Source: Burkholderiales bacterium RIFCSPLOWO2_12_FULL_65_40 (lineage in GTDB: Bacteria > Pseudomonadota > Gammaproteobacteria > Burkholderiales > Burkholderiaceae_C). From it: DNA of 64,000 nt. The stretch covers positions 62,001 to 126,000 of the forward strand of contig MESL01000035.1 of assembly GCA_001770955.1 (NCBI GenBank). Direction: 5' to 3'. Below, in pieces: positions 25,721 through 34,507 of the stretch. Positions within the stretch are counted from its first letter, which is position 1. The number at the start of each line of letters is the position of its first letter. The translations under genes and the position numbers were made by a program. The notes under the pieces were generated by a model. It did no database searches. It saw only the letters and a program-made list of their open reading frames with translations, and was not told the DNA's origin.

Positions 25721-27955
25721 TCACATCCGCCAGCGTTTGAGCAACAAGGCATTGGTCATCACGCTGACCGAACTCAGCGCCATCGCCGCCCCTGCCACCA
25801 CCGGGTTCAGGTAACCCAGCGCCGCCAGCGGAATGCCGGCCACGTTGTAGGCAAAGGCCCAGAACAGGTTCTGCCGGATCTTGGCCACGGTGCGGTGCGA
25901 GATGTCGAGCGCCGCCGCCACCAGCTTCGGGTCCCCACGCATCAGCGTGATGCCGGCCGCATGCATGGCCACATCGGTGCCGTTGCCCATGGCCATGCCC
26001 ACGTCGGCAGCAGCCAGCGCGGGCGCATCGTTCACGCCGTCGCCCACCATGGCGACCGTTCGGTGCACGCCGCCATCGCCCTGCTGCAACGCCACCACCT
26101 GCGCGGCCTTGTCGCCCGGCAGCACCTCGGCGCGCACGTCGGCAGCGTCCAGCCCCAGGCGCTGCGCCATGGCCAGGGCGGCGCCCCGGTTGTCGCCCGA
26201 GATCATCACGGTGCGGATGCCGCGCGCCTTCAGTGCCACCAATGCCTCGCGCGCGCCAGGCTTGGGCTCGTCGCCAAAGGCCATCAGCGCCTGCAGTGCC
26301 AGCCCCTGCCCGGTGCGCTGCACCAGGGCCGAGACCGTGGCGCCCCCGTCCTGCAGCGCGCGCGCGCGCTCGGCCAGCGGGCCTAGTGGCACGCCCAGTT
26401 CCTCCATCCAGCGCAGGCTGCCCAGCAGGTAGCTGCGGCCCTGCACCTCGCCGTCGCTGCCCCGGCCCGGCACGGCGCGCACGGCGTCGGGCGCGGGCAG
26501 CTCCAGGGCCCGGTCGCGCGCGGCCTGCACCACGGCGCGCGCCAGCGGGTGCTCGCTGCCGCTCTGCAGGCTGGCGGCGTCGCGCAGCACGGCGGCGTCG
26601 TCGAGCCCCGGCACCACCACCAGCGCGGCAAGCCGGGGCTGGCCCACGGTCAGCGTGCCGGTCTTGTCGAAGGCCACGGTGTCCACCTGGTGCGCCAGCT
26701 CCAGCGCCTGCGCGTCCTTGATGAGGATGCCGTGCTTCGCCGCCACCCCCGTGCCCGCCATGATGGCCGCGGGTGTGGCCAGCCCCAGCGCGCAGGGGCA
26801 GGCAATCACCAGCACCGCCACGGCGCGGATCAGCGCCGTCTCCATGCCCACGCCCGCCCACAGCCAGCCCAGCAGCGTCAGCAAGGCAATCACCAGCACC
26901 ACGGGCACGAATACGCTGGAGACCTGGTCCACCAGGCGCTGGATCGGCGCCTTGGCGGCCTGCGCGTCCTCCACCAGGCGGATGATGCGCGAGAGCACCG
27001 TCTCAGCCCCCACGGCGCGCACCTCCAGCACGATGCGGCCCTCGCCATTGATCGAGCCCCCCGTCACCAGCCCACCCGGCTCCTTGGCCACGGGCAGCGG
27101 CTCGCCGGTGAGCATGGATTCGTCCACCTGCGTCTGGCCCTCCAGCAGCACGCCATCGACCGGCAGGCGCTCGCCCGGGCGCACCACCAGGCGGTCGCCC
27201 ACCATCACCTCGGCGATAGGCACATCCACTTCGCCGCCCTTGCCCAGCAGGTGCGCCACATCCGGCCGCAGGCCATGCAGTGCGCGGATGGCTGCCGTGG
27301 TCTGGCGCTTGGCGCGGGCTTCGAGCCACTTGCCCAGCAGCACCAGCGTGACCACCACGGCCGAGGCCTCGAAATACAGGTGCGGCGTGTGCCCCGCGTG
27401 CGCCGTGAGCCACAGCCACACCGACAGCCCCCAGCCCGCGCTGGTGCCAATGGCCACCAGCAAATCCATGTTGCCGCTCAGCGCCCTGGCCGCGTGCCAA
27501 CCCGCCTTGTAGAAGCGCGCGCCCAAGATGAACTGCACCGGCGTGGCCAGCGCGAACTGCAGCCAGGCCGGCAGCATCCAGTGCGCGCCAAACAGGTCGC
27601 CCAGCATGGGCAGCACCAGCGGCGCCGAGAGCAGCAGGCCGATGGCCACCGGCGCAAAGCCCGCCCAGGGCGAGGCATCTTCCTCACGCGCCGCGCTGTC
27701 GGCCGGCGTGAGCGGCTCGTAGCCCGCGTTGCGCACCGCCCGGCGCAAGAGCGCGTCCATGGCCGCGTCGCCGCCCTCGGGCGTGGCGAACTGGATGCGC
27801 GCCGACTCGGTGGCCAGGTTCACGGTGGCGTCCTGCACGCCAGGCACCTTGCGCAGCGCGCGCTCGACGCGGCCCACGCAACTGGCACAGGTCATGCCGC
27901 CGATGGACAGGTCCAGCGCGTGCGGCTCGGAGGGGGTGGGGAGGGAGGTGTTCAT
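25721..27955 (-). CDS. copA: Copper-exporting P1B-type ATPase CopA
   Basis: A 744-residue ATPase. It has one N-terminal metal-binding domain ([16 protein letters not shown]), a transmembrane CPC site ([14 protein letters not shown]), the phosphorylation site DKTGTLTVG, and the hinge [18 protein letters not shown]. The CPC motif, the GMTCASC domain and the neighbours point to Cu(I) export to the periplasm. The frame reads upstream through the promoter; the ATG at 27955 starts [10 protein letters not shown] just ahead of the metal-binding domain. It is transcribed divergently from copZ-cueR, with a MerR-type promoter (19-bp spacer) in between. Confidence 0.95.
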   Translation of the reverse strand: MNTSLPTPSEPHALDLSIGGMTCASCVGRVERALRKVPGVQDATVNLATESARIQFATPEGGDAAMDALLRRAVRNAGYEPLTPADSAAREEDASPWAGFAPVAIGLLLSAPLVLPMLGDLFGAHWMLPAWLQFALATPVQFILGARFYKAGWHAARALSGNMDLLVAIGTSAGWGLSVWLWLTAHAGHTPHLYFEASAVVVTLVLLGKWLEARAKRQTTAAIRALHGLRPDVAHLLGKGGEVDVPIAEVMVGDRLVVRPGERLPVDGVLLEGQTQVDESMLTGEPLPVAKEPGGLVTGGSINGEGRIVLEVRAVGAETVLSRIIRLVEDAQAAKAPIQRLVDQVSSVFVPVVLVIALLTLLGWLWAGVGMETALIRAVAVLVIACPCALGLATPAAIMAGTGVAAKHGILIKDAQALELAHQVDTVAFDKTGTLTVGQPRLAALVVVPGLDDAAVLRDAASLQSGSEHPLARAVVQAARDRALELPAPDAVRAVPGRGSDGEVQGRSYLLGSLRWMEELGVPLGPLAERARALQDGGATVSALVQRTGQGLALQALMAFGDEPKPGAREALVALKARGIRTVMISGDNRGAALAMAQRLGLDAADVRAEVLPGDKAAQVVALQQGDGGVHRTVAMVGDGVNDAPALAAADVGMAMGNGTDVAMHAAGITLMRGDPKLVAAALDISHRTVAKIRQNLFWAFAYNVAGIPLAALGYLNPVVAGAAMALSSVSVMTNALLLKRWRM

Positions 27956-27962
27956 GGGCTCT

Positions 27963-27993
27963 ACCGTAATCCTTGACATCATGGCAAGGTCAA
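27963..27993 (-). promoter_or_regulatory. CueR-type promoter of copA
   Basis: On the minus strand, TTGACC (27988-27993) and TACGGT (27963-27968) are separated by 19 bp. The dyad CCTTG-CCATGATGT-CAAGG overlaps the spacer. The long spacer with an internal dyad is the hallmark of MerR/CueR-activated promoters. Confidence 0.75.
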
Positions 27994-28045
27994 GCGCCGC
28001 AGGTATTCCACCCTGGCGCCAACAGGGCGATGATGCGGCATCGGC

Positions 28046-28076
28046 TTGACCCTGCCACGGCGTCAAGGTTCATCAT
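28046..28076 (+). promoter_or_regulatory. CueR-type promoter of copZ-cueR
   Basis: TTGACC (28046-28051), then a 19-bp spacer containing CTGCCACGGCGTCAAGG, then CATCAT (28071-28076) as a weak -10. It shares TTGACC, the central TGCCA and GTCAAGG with the copA promoter, so one regulator probably drives both directions. Confidence 0.65.
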
Positions 28077-28113
28077 CGCATCCGTCATCCACTTTTCATC
28101 CGGAGAACATTCC

Positions 28114-28311
28114 ATGCAATACCAGTTCAACGTCCAGGGCATGACCTGCGGCCACTGCGAGCGCGCCGTCACCAGCGCCATCCAGCAACTCGACCCCCAG
28201 GCCCAGGTGCGCATCGACCGCTCGCAAAACCGCGTGGACGTGGACAGCAGCCAGCCGCGCGAAGCCCTGGCCGCCGCCATCGCCGAAGAAGGCTACGCGG
28301 TCGCGCCATGA
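28114..28311 (+). CDS. copZ: Copper chaperone CopZ
   Basis: A 65-residue heavy-metal-associated domain protein. MQYQFNVQGMTCGHCERAVT holds the Cu(I)-binding GMTCGHC motif in a ferredoxin-like fold of standard length. It should carry Cu(I) to CopA or to CueR. A good ribosome site (CGGAGAA) precedes the ATG. The stop overlaps the cueR start (ATGA), so the two genes are translationally coupled. It is divergent from copA. Confidence 0.94.
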   Translation: MQYQFNVQGMTCGHCERAVTSAIQQLDPQAQVRIDRSQNRVDVDSSQPREALAAAIAEEGYAVAP

Positions 28312-28739
28312 GCACCGCGCAGGGCTGGCCGGTGGTCATCGGCGAGGCCGCGCGCCGCGCCGGTGTGTCGGCGCGCATGGTGCGCCACTACGAATCGCTA
28401 GGCCTGCTGCCCCCCGTGGGCCGCACCGACAGCGGCTACCGCCAGTACACCGAGGCCGACGTGCACGCGCTACGCTTCATCCGCCGCGCCCGCGACCTGG
28501 GTTTTGCCATGCACGAAATCACCGAACTGCTCGGCCTGTGGCAAGACAAGCAGCGTGCCAGCAGCCAGGTCAAACGCATCGCCCAGACCCACATCGACGA
28601 CCTGGCCACCCGCATCGCCGCCATGCAGGCCATGCAACGCAGCCTGCAGTCGCTGGTGCAATGCTGCCATGGCGACCAGCGGCCCGACTGTCCCATTCTG
28701 GACGACCTGGCGAGCACGGTCGTTGCCTCAAAAAAGTGA
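28308..28739 (+). CDS. cueR: Cu(I)-responsive MerR-family regulator CueR
   Basis: A 143-residue MerR protein. The winged helix (IGEAARRAGVSARMVRHYES) is followed by the dimerisation helix and a C-terminal metal loop QCCHGDQRPDCPI. The two cysteines separated by seven residues match the CueR Cu(I) site. It probably activates both the copA and copZ-cueR promoters, which carry 19-bp spacers. It is translationally coupled to copZ. Confidence 0.93.
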   Translation: MSTAQGWPVVIGEAARRAGVSARMVRHYESLGLLPPVGRTDSGYRQYTEADVHALRFIRRARDLGFAMHEITELLGLWQDKQRASSQVKRIAQTHIDDLATRIAAMQAMQRSLQSLVQCCHGDQRPDCPILDDLASTVVASKK

Positions 28740-28807
28740 GCGCCCAGCGCTCATGAAATAAGCACTTCAGGCAAAAAACAACCTGAAATCGGCGAAAATC
28801 ATACGGC

Positions 28808-29515
28808 TCACGCTCCTATTCTGGAAGCTGTCTTGCGCGGCCTCCGGGGTGCGGGCGCCTCCACCCGCCGCAGAACCCCGCCACACAGCGTGGCAATGCA
28901 CTGCTGCGCGATCTGCTCGGGGGTGTATTCGCCGCCCGGCTGATACCAGCGGCCGATCCAGCTGAGGGCACCTGCGATCACGAAGGCGGTCATCTTCGGG
29001 TCGCACGGCTGCAGCGATCCTTCCTGCACGCCCTGAGCCACCAGGCGCCGGAAAGCGTGGTCGATCTCGGACTTCATGCGGCGCAGCTCCGTGCGGCTGG
29101 GCTCGGGAACCTCTTCGTCACCGACGCGAATCAGGCACATGCCAAAAGGCTGCATGACGATGTCGGTATACGCCTGCATGCAGGCACGCAACTGGTCCAC
29201 CGCATTGCCTCCCGCCTGGCGCGAGGCCTCGATACCTTCAAGCGTCATCTCCAGCCCCTGGCGCACGCACTGCAGCAGGATCTCGTCCTTGTTCTTCACG
29301 TAGTAGTACAGCGTGGGCTTGCTCACGTTGAGCCGTGCCGCGATGTCATCGAGCGAGGTGGCGTGAAAGCCCCGCTCGTTGAACAGCTCCGCCGCCGCCT
29401 GCAGCACGGCCTGGCGCTTGGCCTCACGCTGCTGCTCGCGGTCGGGCGCTGCGGCCCAGGGCGACGCGGCAGCAGACGGGGTTCGGGTCTTTCTGGCGGC
29501 GGTTGTCTTGGTCAT
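28808..29515 (-). CDS. TetR/AcrR-family transcriptional regulator
   Basis: A 235-residue regulator. The HTH is at about residues 35-80 (AAELFNERGFHATSLDDIAA, then LNVSKPTLYYYVKNKDEILL). The C-terminal ligand domain has the TetR_C pattern seen next to fatty-acid or aromatic catabolism genes. A basic 30-residue N-terminal tail is present. It is transcribed divergently from the LIV-type ABC and beta-oxidation operon that starts at 29650, and palindromes lie in the shared 134-bp intergenic region, so it is the likely repressor of that operon. An acyl-CoA ligand is a reasonable guess from the neighbouring genes. Confidence 0.92.
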   Translation of the reverse strand: MTKTTAARKTRTPSAAASPWAAAPDREQQREAKRQAVLQAAAELFNERGFHATSLDDIAARLNVSKPTLYYYVKNKDEILLQCVRQGLEMTLEGIEASRQAGGNAVDQLRACMQAYTDIVMQPFGMCLIRVGDEEVPEPSRTELRRMKSEIDHAFRRLVAQGVQEGSLQPCDPKMTAFVIAGALSWIGRWYQPGGEYTPEQIAQQCIATLCGGVLRRVEAPAPRRPRKTASRIGA

Positions 29516-29583
29516 GGGGCGTTATTAGAAAGTCTTTTACCGGGAAAACACCAATGCGAGGATAGGGAGTGGCGCCCAGAATC

Positions 29584-29617
29584 TACTCATGAGTAAACAG
29601 TCTACGTAAAAGTAGAC
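29584..29617. promoter_or_regulatory. Candidate TetR operators between the regulator and the ABC operon
   Basis: Two palindromes lie side by side: TACTCATGAGTA (29584-29595, perfect) and GTCTAC-GTAAAA-GTAGAC (29600-29617, perfect 6-bp arms). They sit 32-66 bp upstream of the ABC ATPase start codon, in the shared divergent promoter region. Confidence 0.55.
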
Positions 29618-29649
29618 ATTTTTCGGTTCGCACAAACCCGTAGAGAGCG

Positions 29650-30507
29650 ATGGCGACACACAACCCCGGCGGCACCCCCGCCGCTCCCCTGCTGCAGGTC
29701 GATGGCCTGACGCTTGCCTTTGGCGGCGTGAAGGCGCTGTCCGGCGTGGGCTTTGGCGTGCAGCCGGGCTCCATCACCGCCGTGATCGGGCCCAACGGCG
29801 CCGGCAAGACCTCGCTGTTCAACACCATCTCGGGCTTCTACCGGCCCGCACAGGGCAGCATCCGGTTCAAGGGCCAGGACATCACGCGCATCCCCGCGCC
29901 GCAGCGCGCCCGCATGGGCCTGGGCCGGAGCTTTCAGAACATTGCGCTGTTTCGCGGCATGACGGTGCTCGACAACATCAAGCTCGGCCGCCACGCCCAC
30001 CTCAAGGCCAATGTGTTCGATGCGCTGTTCTACCTGGGCCGCGCCCGCAAGGAAGAAGCCGAACTGCGCCGCGACATCGAGGAACGCATCATCGACTTCC
30101 TGGAAATCGACCACATCCGCCACGCCAGTGTCGCGGCCCTGCCCTACGGCCTGCAAAAGCGCGTGGAGATGGCGCGCGCCCTGGCCATGCAACCCGAAAT
30201 TTTGATGCTCGACGAGCCCGTGGCCGGCATGAACCGCGAGGAGACCGAAGACATGGCGCGCTTCATCCTCGACGTGCGCGCCGAATGGGGCGTGACGGTG
30301 CTGATGGTGGAGCACGACATGGGCATGGTGATGGACTTGTCCGACCATGTGGTGGTGCTGAACTTCGGCCAGGTCATCGCGCAGGGCACGCCCGCAGTGG
30401 TGCAGGCAGACCCTGAAGTCAACCGCGCCTACCTCGGCTCGGGCGACGTGGGAGATCTGCGCCGCAAGCTACAGGCCGGGGCCACCAGCGCACAGGGAGC
30501 CGCATGA
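29650..30507 (+). CDS. LIV-type ABC transporter ATP-binding protein (LivG-like)
   Basis: A 285-residue ATPase. Walker A is IGPNGAGKTSLFNTI, the signature region is replaced by ALPYGLQKRVEMARALA as in LivG proteins, Walker B is ILMLDEPVAGMN, and the H-loop is MVEHDMG. It is the first gene of the ABC set (ATPase, permease, permease, binding protein, ATPase), all on the plus strand with overlapping stops and starts. The importer class takes branched-chain amino acids, amides or carboxylates. The adjacent CoA ligase and beta-oxidation genes suggest an organic acid here. Confidence 0.92.
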   Translation: MATHNPGGTPAAPLLQVDGLTLAFGGVKALSGVGFGVQPGSITAVIGPNGAGKTSLFNTISGFYRPAQGSIRFKGQDITRIPAPQRARMGLGRSFQNIALFRGMTVLDNIKLGRHAHLKANVFDALFYLGRARKEEAELRRDIEERIIDFLEIDHIRHASVAALPYGLQKRVEMARALAMQPEILMLDEPVAGMNREETEDMARFILDVRAEWGVTVLMVEHDMGMVMDLSDHVVVLNFGQVIAQGTPAVVQADPEVNRAYLGSGDVGDLRRKLQAGATSAQGAA

Positions 30508-31385
30508 TGGATTGGGCCTATCTGTTTGAAATCAGCCTCACGGGCATTGCCAGCGGCGGCCTCTACGCCCTGGCGGCACTGGCCTTCGTGATGGTCTACA
30601 AGGCCACCCGCGTGGTGAACATCGCCATTGGCGAAATGCTCATGGTCGGCGCCTACCTGTTCTTCACCTTTTCCTCGATGATGGCGCTGCCGCTGTGGAT
30701 GGCCATCCCGGCTGCCGTGCTCGGCACCGGCCTCCTGGGAGCAGTGATCGAGCGCACCATGATCCGCCCGCTGCTGGGCGAGCCACCCATCTCGGTGTTC
30801 ATGGTCACCGTGGGCCTGGCCTCGGTGCTGGTGGGTCTGGTCGAGATGATCTGGAGCGCCGACCAGCGCCGCCTGCCCGACTTCATGCCCACGCAGCCCA
30901 TCATGGTGGGCGACGCCTTTCTGGCGCCCAAGGTGTTCTGGGGCGCGGTGATCGCGGTGGTGTTCATCGCCGCCGTGCTGCTGGTGTTCCGCTTCTGGCG
31001 CGGCGGCGTGGCGCTGCGTGCCACGGCCAGCGACCAGGCCGCCGCGTATTCGGTCGGCATCAACGTGCCGCGCGTGTTTTCGCTGTCCTGGGTGGCCTCC
31101 GCCATGCTGGCGGCCATCTCCGGGATCATCGTCGGCTCAATCGGCGGCATCTCGTCCAGCATGGGCGTGTTCGGCCTGTCGGTGCTGGTGGTGGTGATCG
31201 TCGGCGGGCTCGACAGCGTGCTCGGCGCACTCATCGGCGGCTTGTGCATCGGCCTGGTCGAAGCCCTGGCCGGCGCCTACCTGGGTGGCGAATACAAGCT
31301 GCTCGCCACCTTCATCGTGCTGGTCGGCATCCTCATGGTGCGCCCCTACGGCCTGTTCGGCACGCACGAAATCGAAAGACTCTGA
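30504..31385 (+). CDS. LIV-type ABC transporter permease (LivH-like)
   Basis: A 293-residue inner-membrane permease with about eight hydrophobic helices. The N-terminus LTGIASGGLYALAALAFVMV, the central VGLVEMIWSADQRRLPDFMP, and the ATPase-contact stretch RATASDQAAAYSVGINVPRV are LivH-like. Its ATG overlaps the stop of the ATPase gene (ATGA), and a second ATG three bases on is an alternative start. It pairs with the LivM-like permease that follows. Confidence 0.92.
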   Translation: MMDWAYLFEISLTGIASGGLYALAALAFVMVYKATRVVNIAIGEMLMVGAYLFFTFSSMMALPLWMAIPAAVLGTGLLGAVIERTMIRPLLGEPPISVFMVTVGLASVLVGLVEMIWSADQRRLPDFMPTQPIMVGDAFLAPKVFWGAVIAVVFIAAVLLVFRFWRGGVALRATASDQAAAYSVGINVPRVFSLSWVASAMLAAISGIIVGSIGGISSSMGVFGLSVLVVVIVGGLDSVLGALIGGLCIGLVEALAGAYLGGEYKLLATFIVLVGILMVRPYGLFGTHEIERL

Positions 31386-32422
31386 TGCGCATCGGAACCC
31401 TCAAGGAAACCTACATCGCCGACGCGGCGCTGTTCGACTCGCGCACGCAAAAGGCGTGGCTGGCCGTGGCCGCCGCGCTGCTCGTGCTGTTCCCCTTCAT
31501 GGCCAGCGACTACTGGCTCTACCTCGCCTGCCTGGTCAGCATCAATGTGGCGAGCAGCGCGGGGCTCAACATCCTCACGGGCTACACCGGGCTGGTCAGC
31601 CTGGGGCAGGCCGCCTTCATGGGCCTGGGCGCCTACACCGTGGCCATCCTGCAGGCCAAGGTGGGCACGCCCTTCCTGCTCAACATCCTGGCGGGCGGCG
31701 TGGTGGCCATGCTCGGCGGCATCGTCGTGGGCGTGCCCTCGCTGCGCGTCAAGGGGCTGTACCTGGCGATTGCCACCATCGCGGCCTCGTTCATCGCGCA
31801 CTTCCTGTTTGCCAACCTGCAGTTCACCGGCGGCACGGGGGGCCTGAGCGTGCCGCCGGCCAGCCTGTTCGGCGTGCCGCTCGACACCTCGTTTCGCCTC
31901 TACTGGCTGATCGTGCCCGTCACCATTCTCATGCTGCTGGGCGCGGCCAACCTGTTCCGCACGCGCATCGGCCGGGCCTTCATCGCCATCCGCGACCGCG
32001 ACATCTCGGCCGAGGTGCTGGGCATTCCGCTGCTGCGCTACAAGCTGCTGTCGTTCGGCCTGTCGTCGTTCTATGCCGGCGTGGCCGGGGGCCTGTGGGC
32101 CTACTTCTTCCGCGTGGTCACGCCCGAGAGCTTTCCGCTGCTCATGTCCATCTTCTTCCTCGCGGCCATCATCGTCGGCGGCATGGGCAGCATCCTCGGC
32201 GGCATCCTCGGCGCCGTCTTCATGACCATGGTGCCCGAGCTGCTCAAGCTGGTGTTCGACCTGCTGCCCAACAGCACCGAATACACGGTGTTCCTGTCAC
32301 CTGTGCGCACCATCATCTTCGGCCTCTTGATCATCGGCTTTCTGGTGTTCGAGCCACATGGCCTGGCCGAAGTGTGGCGGCGCATCCGCCGCTTCTTCCA
32401 CCTGTGGCCCTTCCGCAACTAA
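31385..32422 (+). CDS. LIV-type ABC transporter permease (LivM-like)
   Basis: A 345-residue permease. NILTGYTGLVSLGQAAFMGL is the LivM signature, and AFIAIRDRDISAEVLGIPLL is the cytoplasmic coupling loop. The frame is open upstream inside livH-like DNA, but the ATG at 31385 overlaps the livH-like stop by one base and fits the family start. It ends with a short basic tail. The substrate-binding protein gene follows after a 62-bp gap. Confidence 0.92.
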   Translation: MRIGTLKETYIADAALFDSRTQKAWLAVAAALLVLFPFMASDYWLYLACLVSINVASSAGLNILTGYTGLVSLGQAAFMGLGAYTVAILQAKVGTPFLLNILAGGVVAMLGGIVVGVPSLRVKGLYLAIATIAASFIAHFLFANLQFTGGTGGLSVPPASLFGVPLDTSFRLYWLIVPVTILMLLGAANLFRTRIGRAFIAIRDRDISAEVLGIPLLRYKLLSFGLSSFYAGVAGGLWAYFFRVVTPESFPLLMSIFFLAAIIVGGMGSILGGILGAVFMTMVPELLKLVFDLLPNSTEYTVFLSPVRTIIFGLLIIGFLVFEPHGLAEVWRRIRRFFHLWPFRN

Positions 32423-32484
32423 GAACCTGTTCTCAGCCACACCCCGCTTTCCTGCCACCACACCAACCACCGAAGGAGACACGC

Positions 32485-33672
32485 ATGGACCAGCAACGCA
32501 TTTTCACCCGACGCCGCAACCTGATGCTGGGCGCCGCCGCCGCGGGCGCCGCCGCGCTCACGCACCCGCTGTCGGTGCTCGCACAGGGCGCCGAAGACAT
32601 CGTCATCGGCGGTTCCATCCCCATGACGGGCGTGTTCGCCTTCGCGGGCGTAGGCATCAACGCCGGCATCCAGGACTACGTGAAGATCGTCAACGACGCG
32701 GGCGGCATCAAGGGCCGCAAGGTCAAGTACGTGCCCGAAGACACAGGCTACAAGGTTGATGTGTCGGTGGCCGCGTTCAAGAAGATCACCAGCCAGAACA
32801 AGGTCAACGTCTACTACGGCGACTCCACGGGCTTCGCCAAGACCATCAACCCCGAGCTGGACCGCAACGGCAACATCCTGATGGCAGGCGCCTCGTTCGC
32901 CACCGAGCTGAACAACCCGCAGAAATACCCCAACCAGTTCCTGGTGGGCCCCGACTACACCGAGATGTTCGGCATCCTGCTCAAGCACATCGCCAAGGAA
33001 AAGCCCGGTGCCAAGGTGGCCTTCGTGTATTCCGACTCCGAGTTCGGCCGCGACCCCATCGACGAGAGCGAGGCCGAGGCCAAGAAGCTCGGCCTGAACG
33101 TGGTCGTGAAGATCATGACGCCCCCAGGCAGCGTGGACGTCTCGGGCGAGGTCATCAAACTGCGCCGCGCCGCGCCCGACTACACGATCTTCCACGGCTA
33201 CATCCTCGCGCCCATCCCCGAGTTCATCACCCAGGGCAAGCAGCAGGGCATGACCAGCAAATGGATGGGCACCTTCTGGACCATGGACAGCTCCACTGTC
33301 ATGAAGATGGGCCCGGACGGTGACGGCTTCATGGGCGTGATGCCCTTCCGCTACTACTACGACACCGAAAAAGCGCCCATGCTGGAAAAAATCCGCGCCA
33401 TGCGCCCGGAATACCAGAGCACGGCCTACATCCAGGGCTTCGTCGCCACCATGCTGTTCCTCGAATCGGCCAAGCGCTGCCTCGACGCCAACAAGCCGAT
33501 GACGGGCGCCAACCTCAAGGCTGCGCTCAACTCCATCAAGGACTTCGACACCGGCGGCCTGATCGGCGTGCCAATCACCATCCGGGGCAATTCCATCCCC
33601 GTGGGCCGCGTCTACAAGGCCGATATGAAAGCCCAAAAAATGGTGGCCGCCTCCGACTGGATCAAGCTCTGA
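32485..33672 (+). CDS. LIV-type ABC transporter substrate-binding protein
   Basis: A 395-residue periplasmic binding protein. The N-terminus has a twin-arginine-like stretch TRRRNLMLGAAAAGAAALTH and a cleavage region VLAQG. The mature part begins IVIGGSIPMTGVFAFAG, the type I periplasmic fold of the Leu/Ile/Val and amide-binding group, and includes KVAFVYSDSEFGRDP. A clear ribosome site (GAAGGAGA) precedes the ATG. The ligand is not deducible; its sequence context with a CoA ligase suggests a carboxylate. Confidence 0.92.
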   Translation: MDQQRIFTRRRNLMLGAAAAGAAALTHPLSVLAQGAEDIVIGGSIPMTGVFAFAGVGINAGIQDYVKIVNDAGGIKGRKVKYVPEDTGYKVDVSVAAFKKITSQNKVNVYYGDSTGFAKTINPELDRNGNILMAGASFATELNNPQKYPNQFLVGPDYTEMFGILLKHIAKEKPGAKVAFVYSDSEFGRDPIDESEAEAKKLGLNVVVKIMTPPGSVDVSGEVIKLRRAAPDYTIFHGYILAPIPEFITQGKQQGMTSKWMGTFWTMDSSTVMKMGPDGDGFMGVMPFRYYYDTEKAPMLEKIRAMRPEYQSTAYIQGFVATMLFLESAKRCLDANKPMTGANLKAALNSIKDFDTGGLIGVPITIRGNSIPVGRVYKADMKAQKMVAASDWIKL

Positions 33673-33685
33673 TACTGCTGTTGCC

Positions 33686-34507
33686 ATGACCCAGAAAGCC
33701 ACGGACCACGTCCTCGAAGTCAACAACATCGAGGTCATCTACAACAAGGTCGTGCAGGCCCTGCGAGGCCTGTCGCTGGCCGTGCCGCGCGGCCAGATCG
33801 TGGCGCTGCTGGGCAGCAACGGTGCGGGCAAGTCCACCACGCTCAAGGCGGTATCGGGCCTGCTCGCGCTGGAGGATGGACAGCTCGAGAGCGGCAGCAT
33901 CCTCTTCAACGGGCAGAGCACCGCCGCGCTGGCACCGCAGCAACTGGTGCGCAGCGGGCTCTCGCATGTGATGGAAGGGCGCCGGGTTTTTGAAGACCTG
34001 ACGGTCGAGGAAAACCTGGTCGCCGCCACCTACGCGCTCACGGGCCGCAAAGAGGCGCCCAAGCCCGACTTCGACATCGTCTATAGCTATTTCCCCCGCC
34101 TGCACGAGCGCCGCAAAGGCCTGGCGGGCTATCTGTCGGGCGGCGAACAGCAGATGCTGGCCATCGGCCGCGCGCTCATCGCCCAGCCGCAGCTCATCCT
34201 GCTCGACGAACCCTCGCTGGGCCTCTCTCCCAAGCTGGTCGAAGACATCTTCACCATCATCGCGCGCATCAACGCCGAGCGTGGTACCAGCATGTTGCTG
34301 GTGGAGCAGAACGCCACTGTGGCCCTGGCCGTGGCGCACAGCGGCTACATCATGGAGAACGGCAAGATCGTCATCGACGGAACGGCCGAACGCCTGGCCA
34401 ACGACCCCGACGTGCGCGAGTTCTATCTCGGCATGGGCGGCGGCGGCGAAGCCAAGAGCTTCAAAGACATCAAGCACTACAAGCGTAGAAAGCGCTGGTT
34501 GTCGTAA
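33686..34507 (+). CDS. LIV-type ABC transporter ATP-binding protein (LivF-like)
   Basis: A 273-residue ATPase. Walker A is LLGSNGAGKSTTLKAVSGLL, the signature is YLSGGEQQMLAIGRAL, Walker B is LILLDEPSLGLSPKLVEDIF, and the switch is LLVEQNA. It is slightly longer than classic LivF because of a basic C-terminal tail (SFKDIKHYKRRKRW). It completes the ABC importer. Its stop overlaps the CoA ligase start by one base, which tightly couples import to activation of the substrate. Confidence 0.92.
   Translation: MTQKATDHVLEVNNIEVIYNKVVQALRGLSLAVPRGQIVALLGSNGAGKSTTLKAVSGLLALEDGQLESGSILFNGQSTAALAPQQLVRSGLSHVMEGRRVFEDLTVEENLVAATYALTGRKEAPKPDFDIVYSYFPRLHERRKGLAGYLSGGEQQMLAIGRALIAQPQLILLDEPSLGLSPKLVEDIFTIIARINAERGTSMLLVEQNATVALAVAHSGYIMENGKIVIDGTAERLANDPDVREFYLGMGGGGEAKSFKDIKHYKRRKRWLS

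Noticed and set aside
28741-28800. Possible further copy of the two-hairpin repeat after cueR
   Set aside because: Only a short AGCGCT-like dyad and a CAGG...CCTG hairpin are present; the spacing and the AATAGC hairpin do not match the family.
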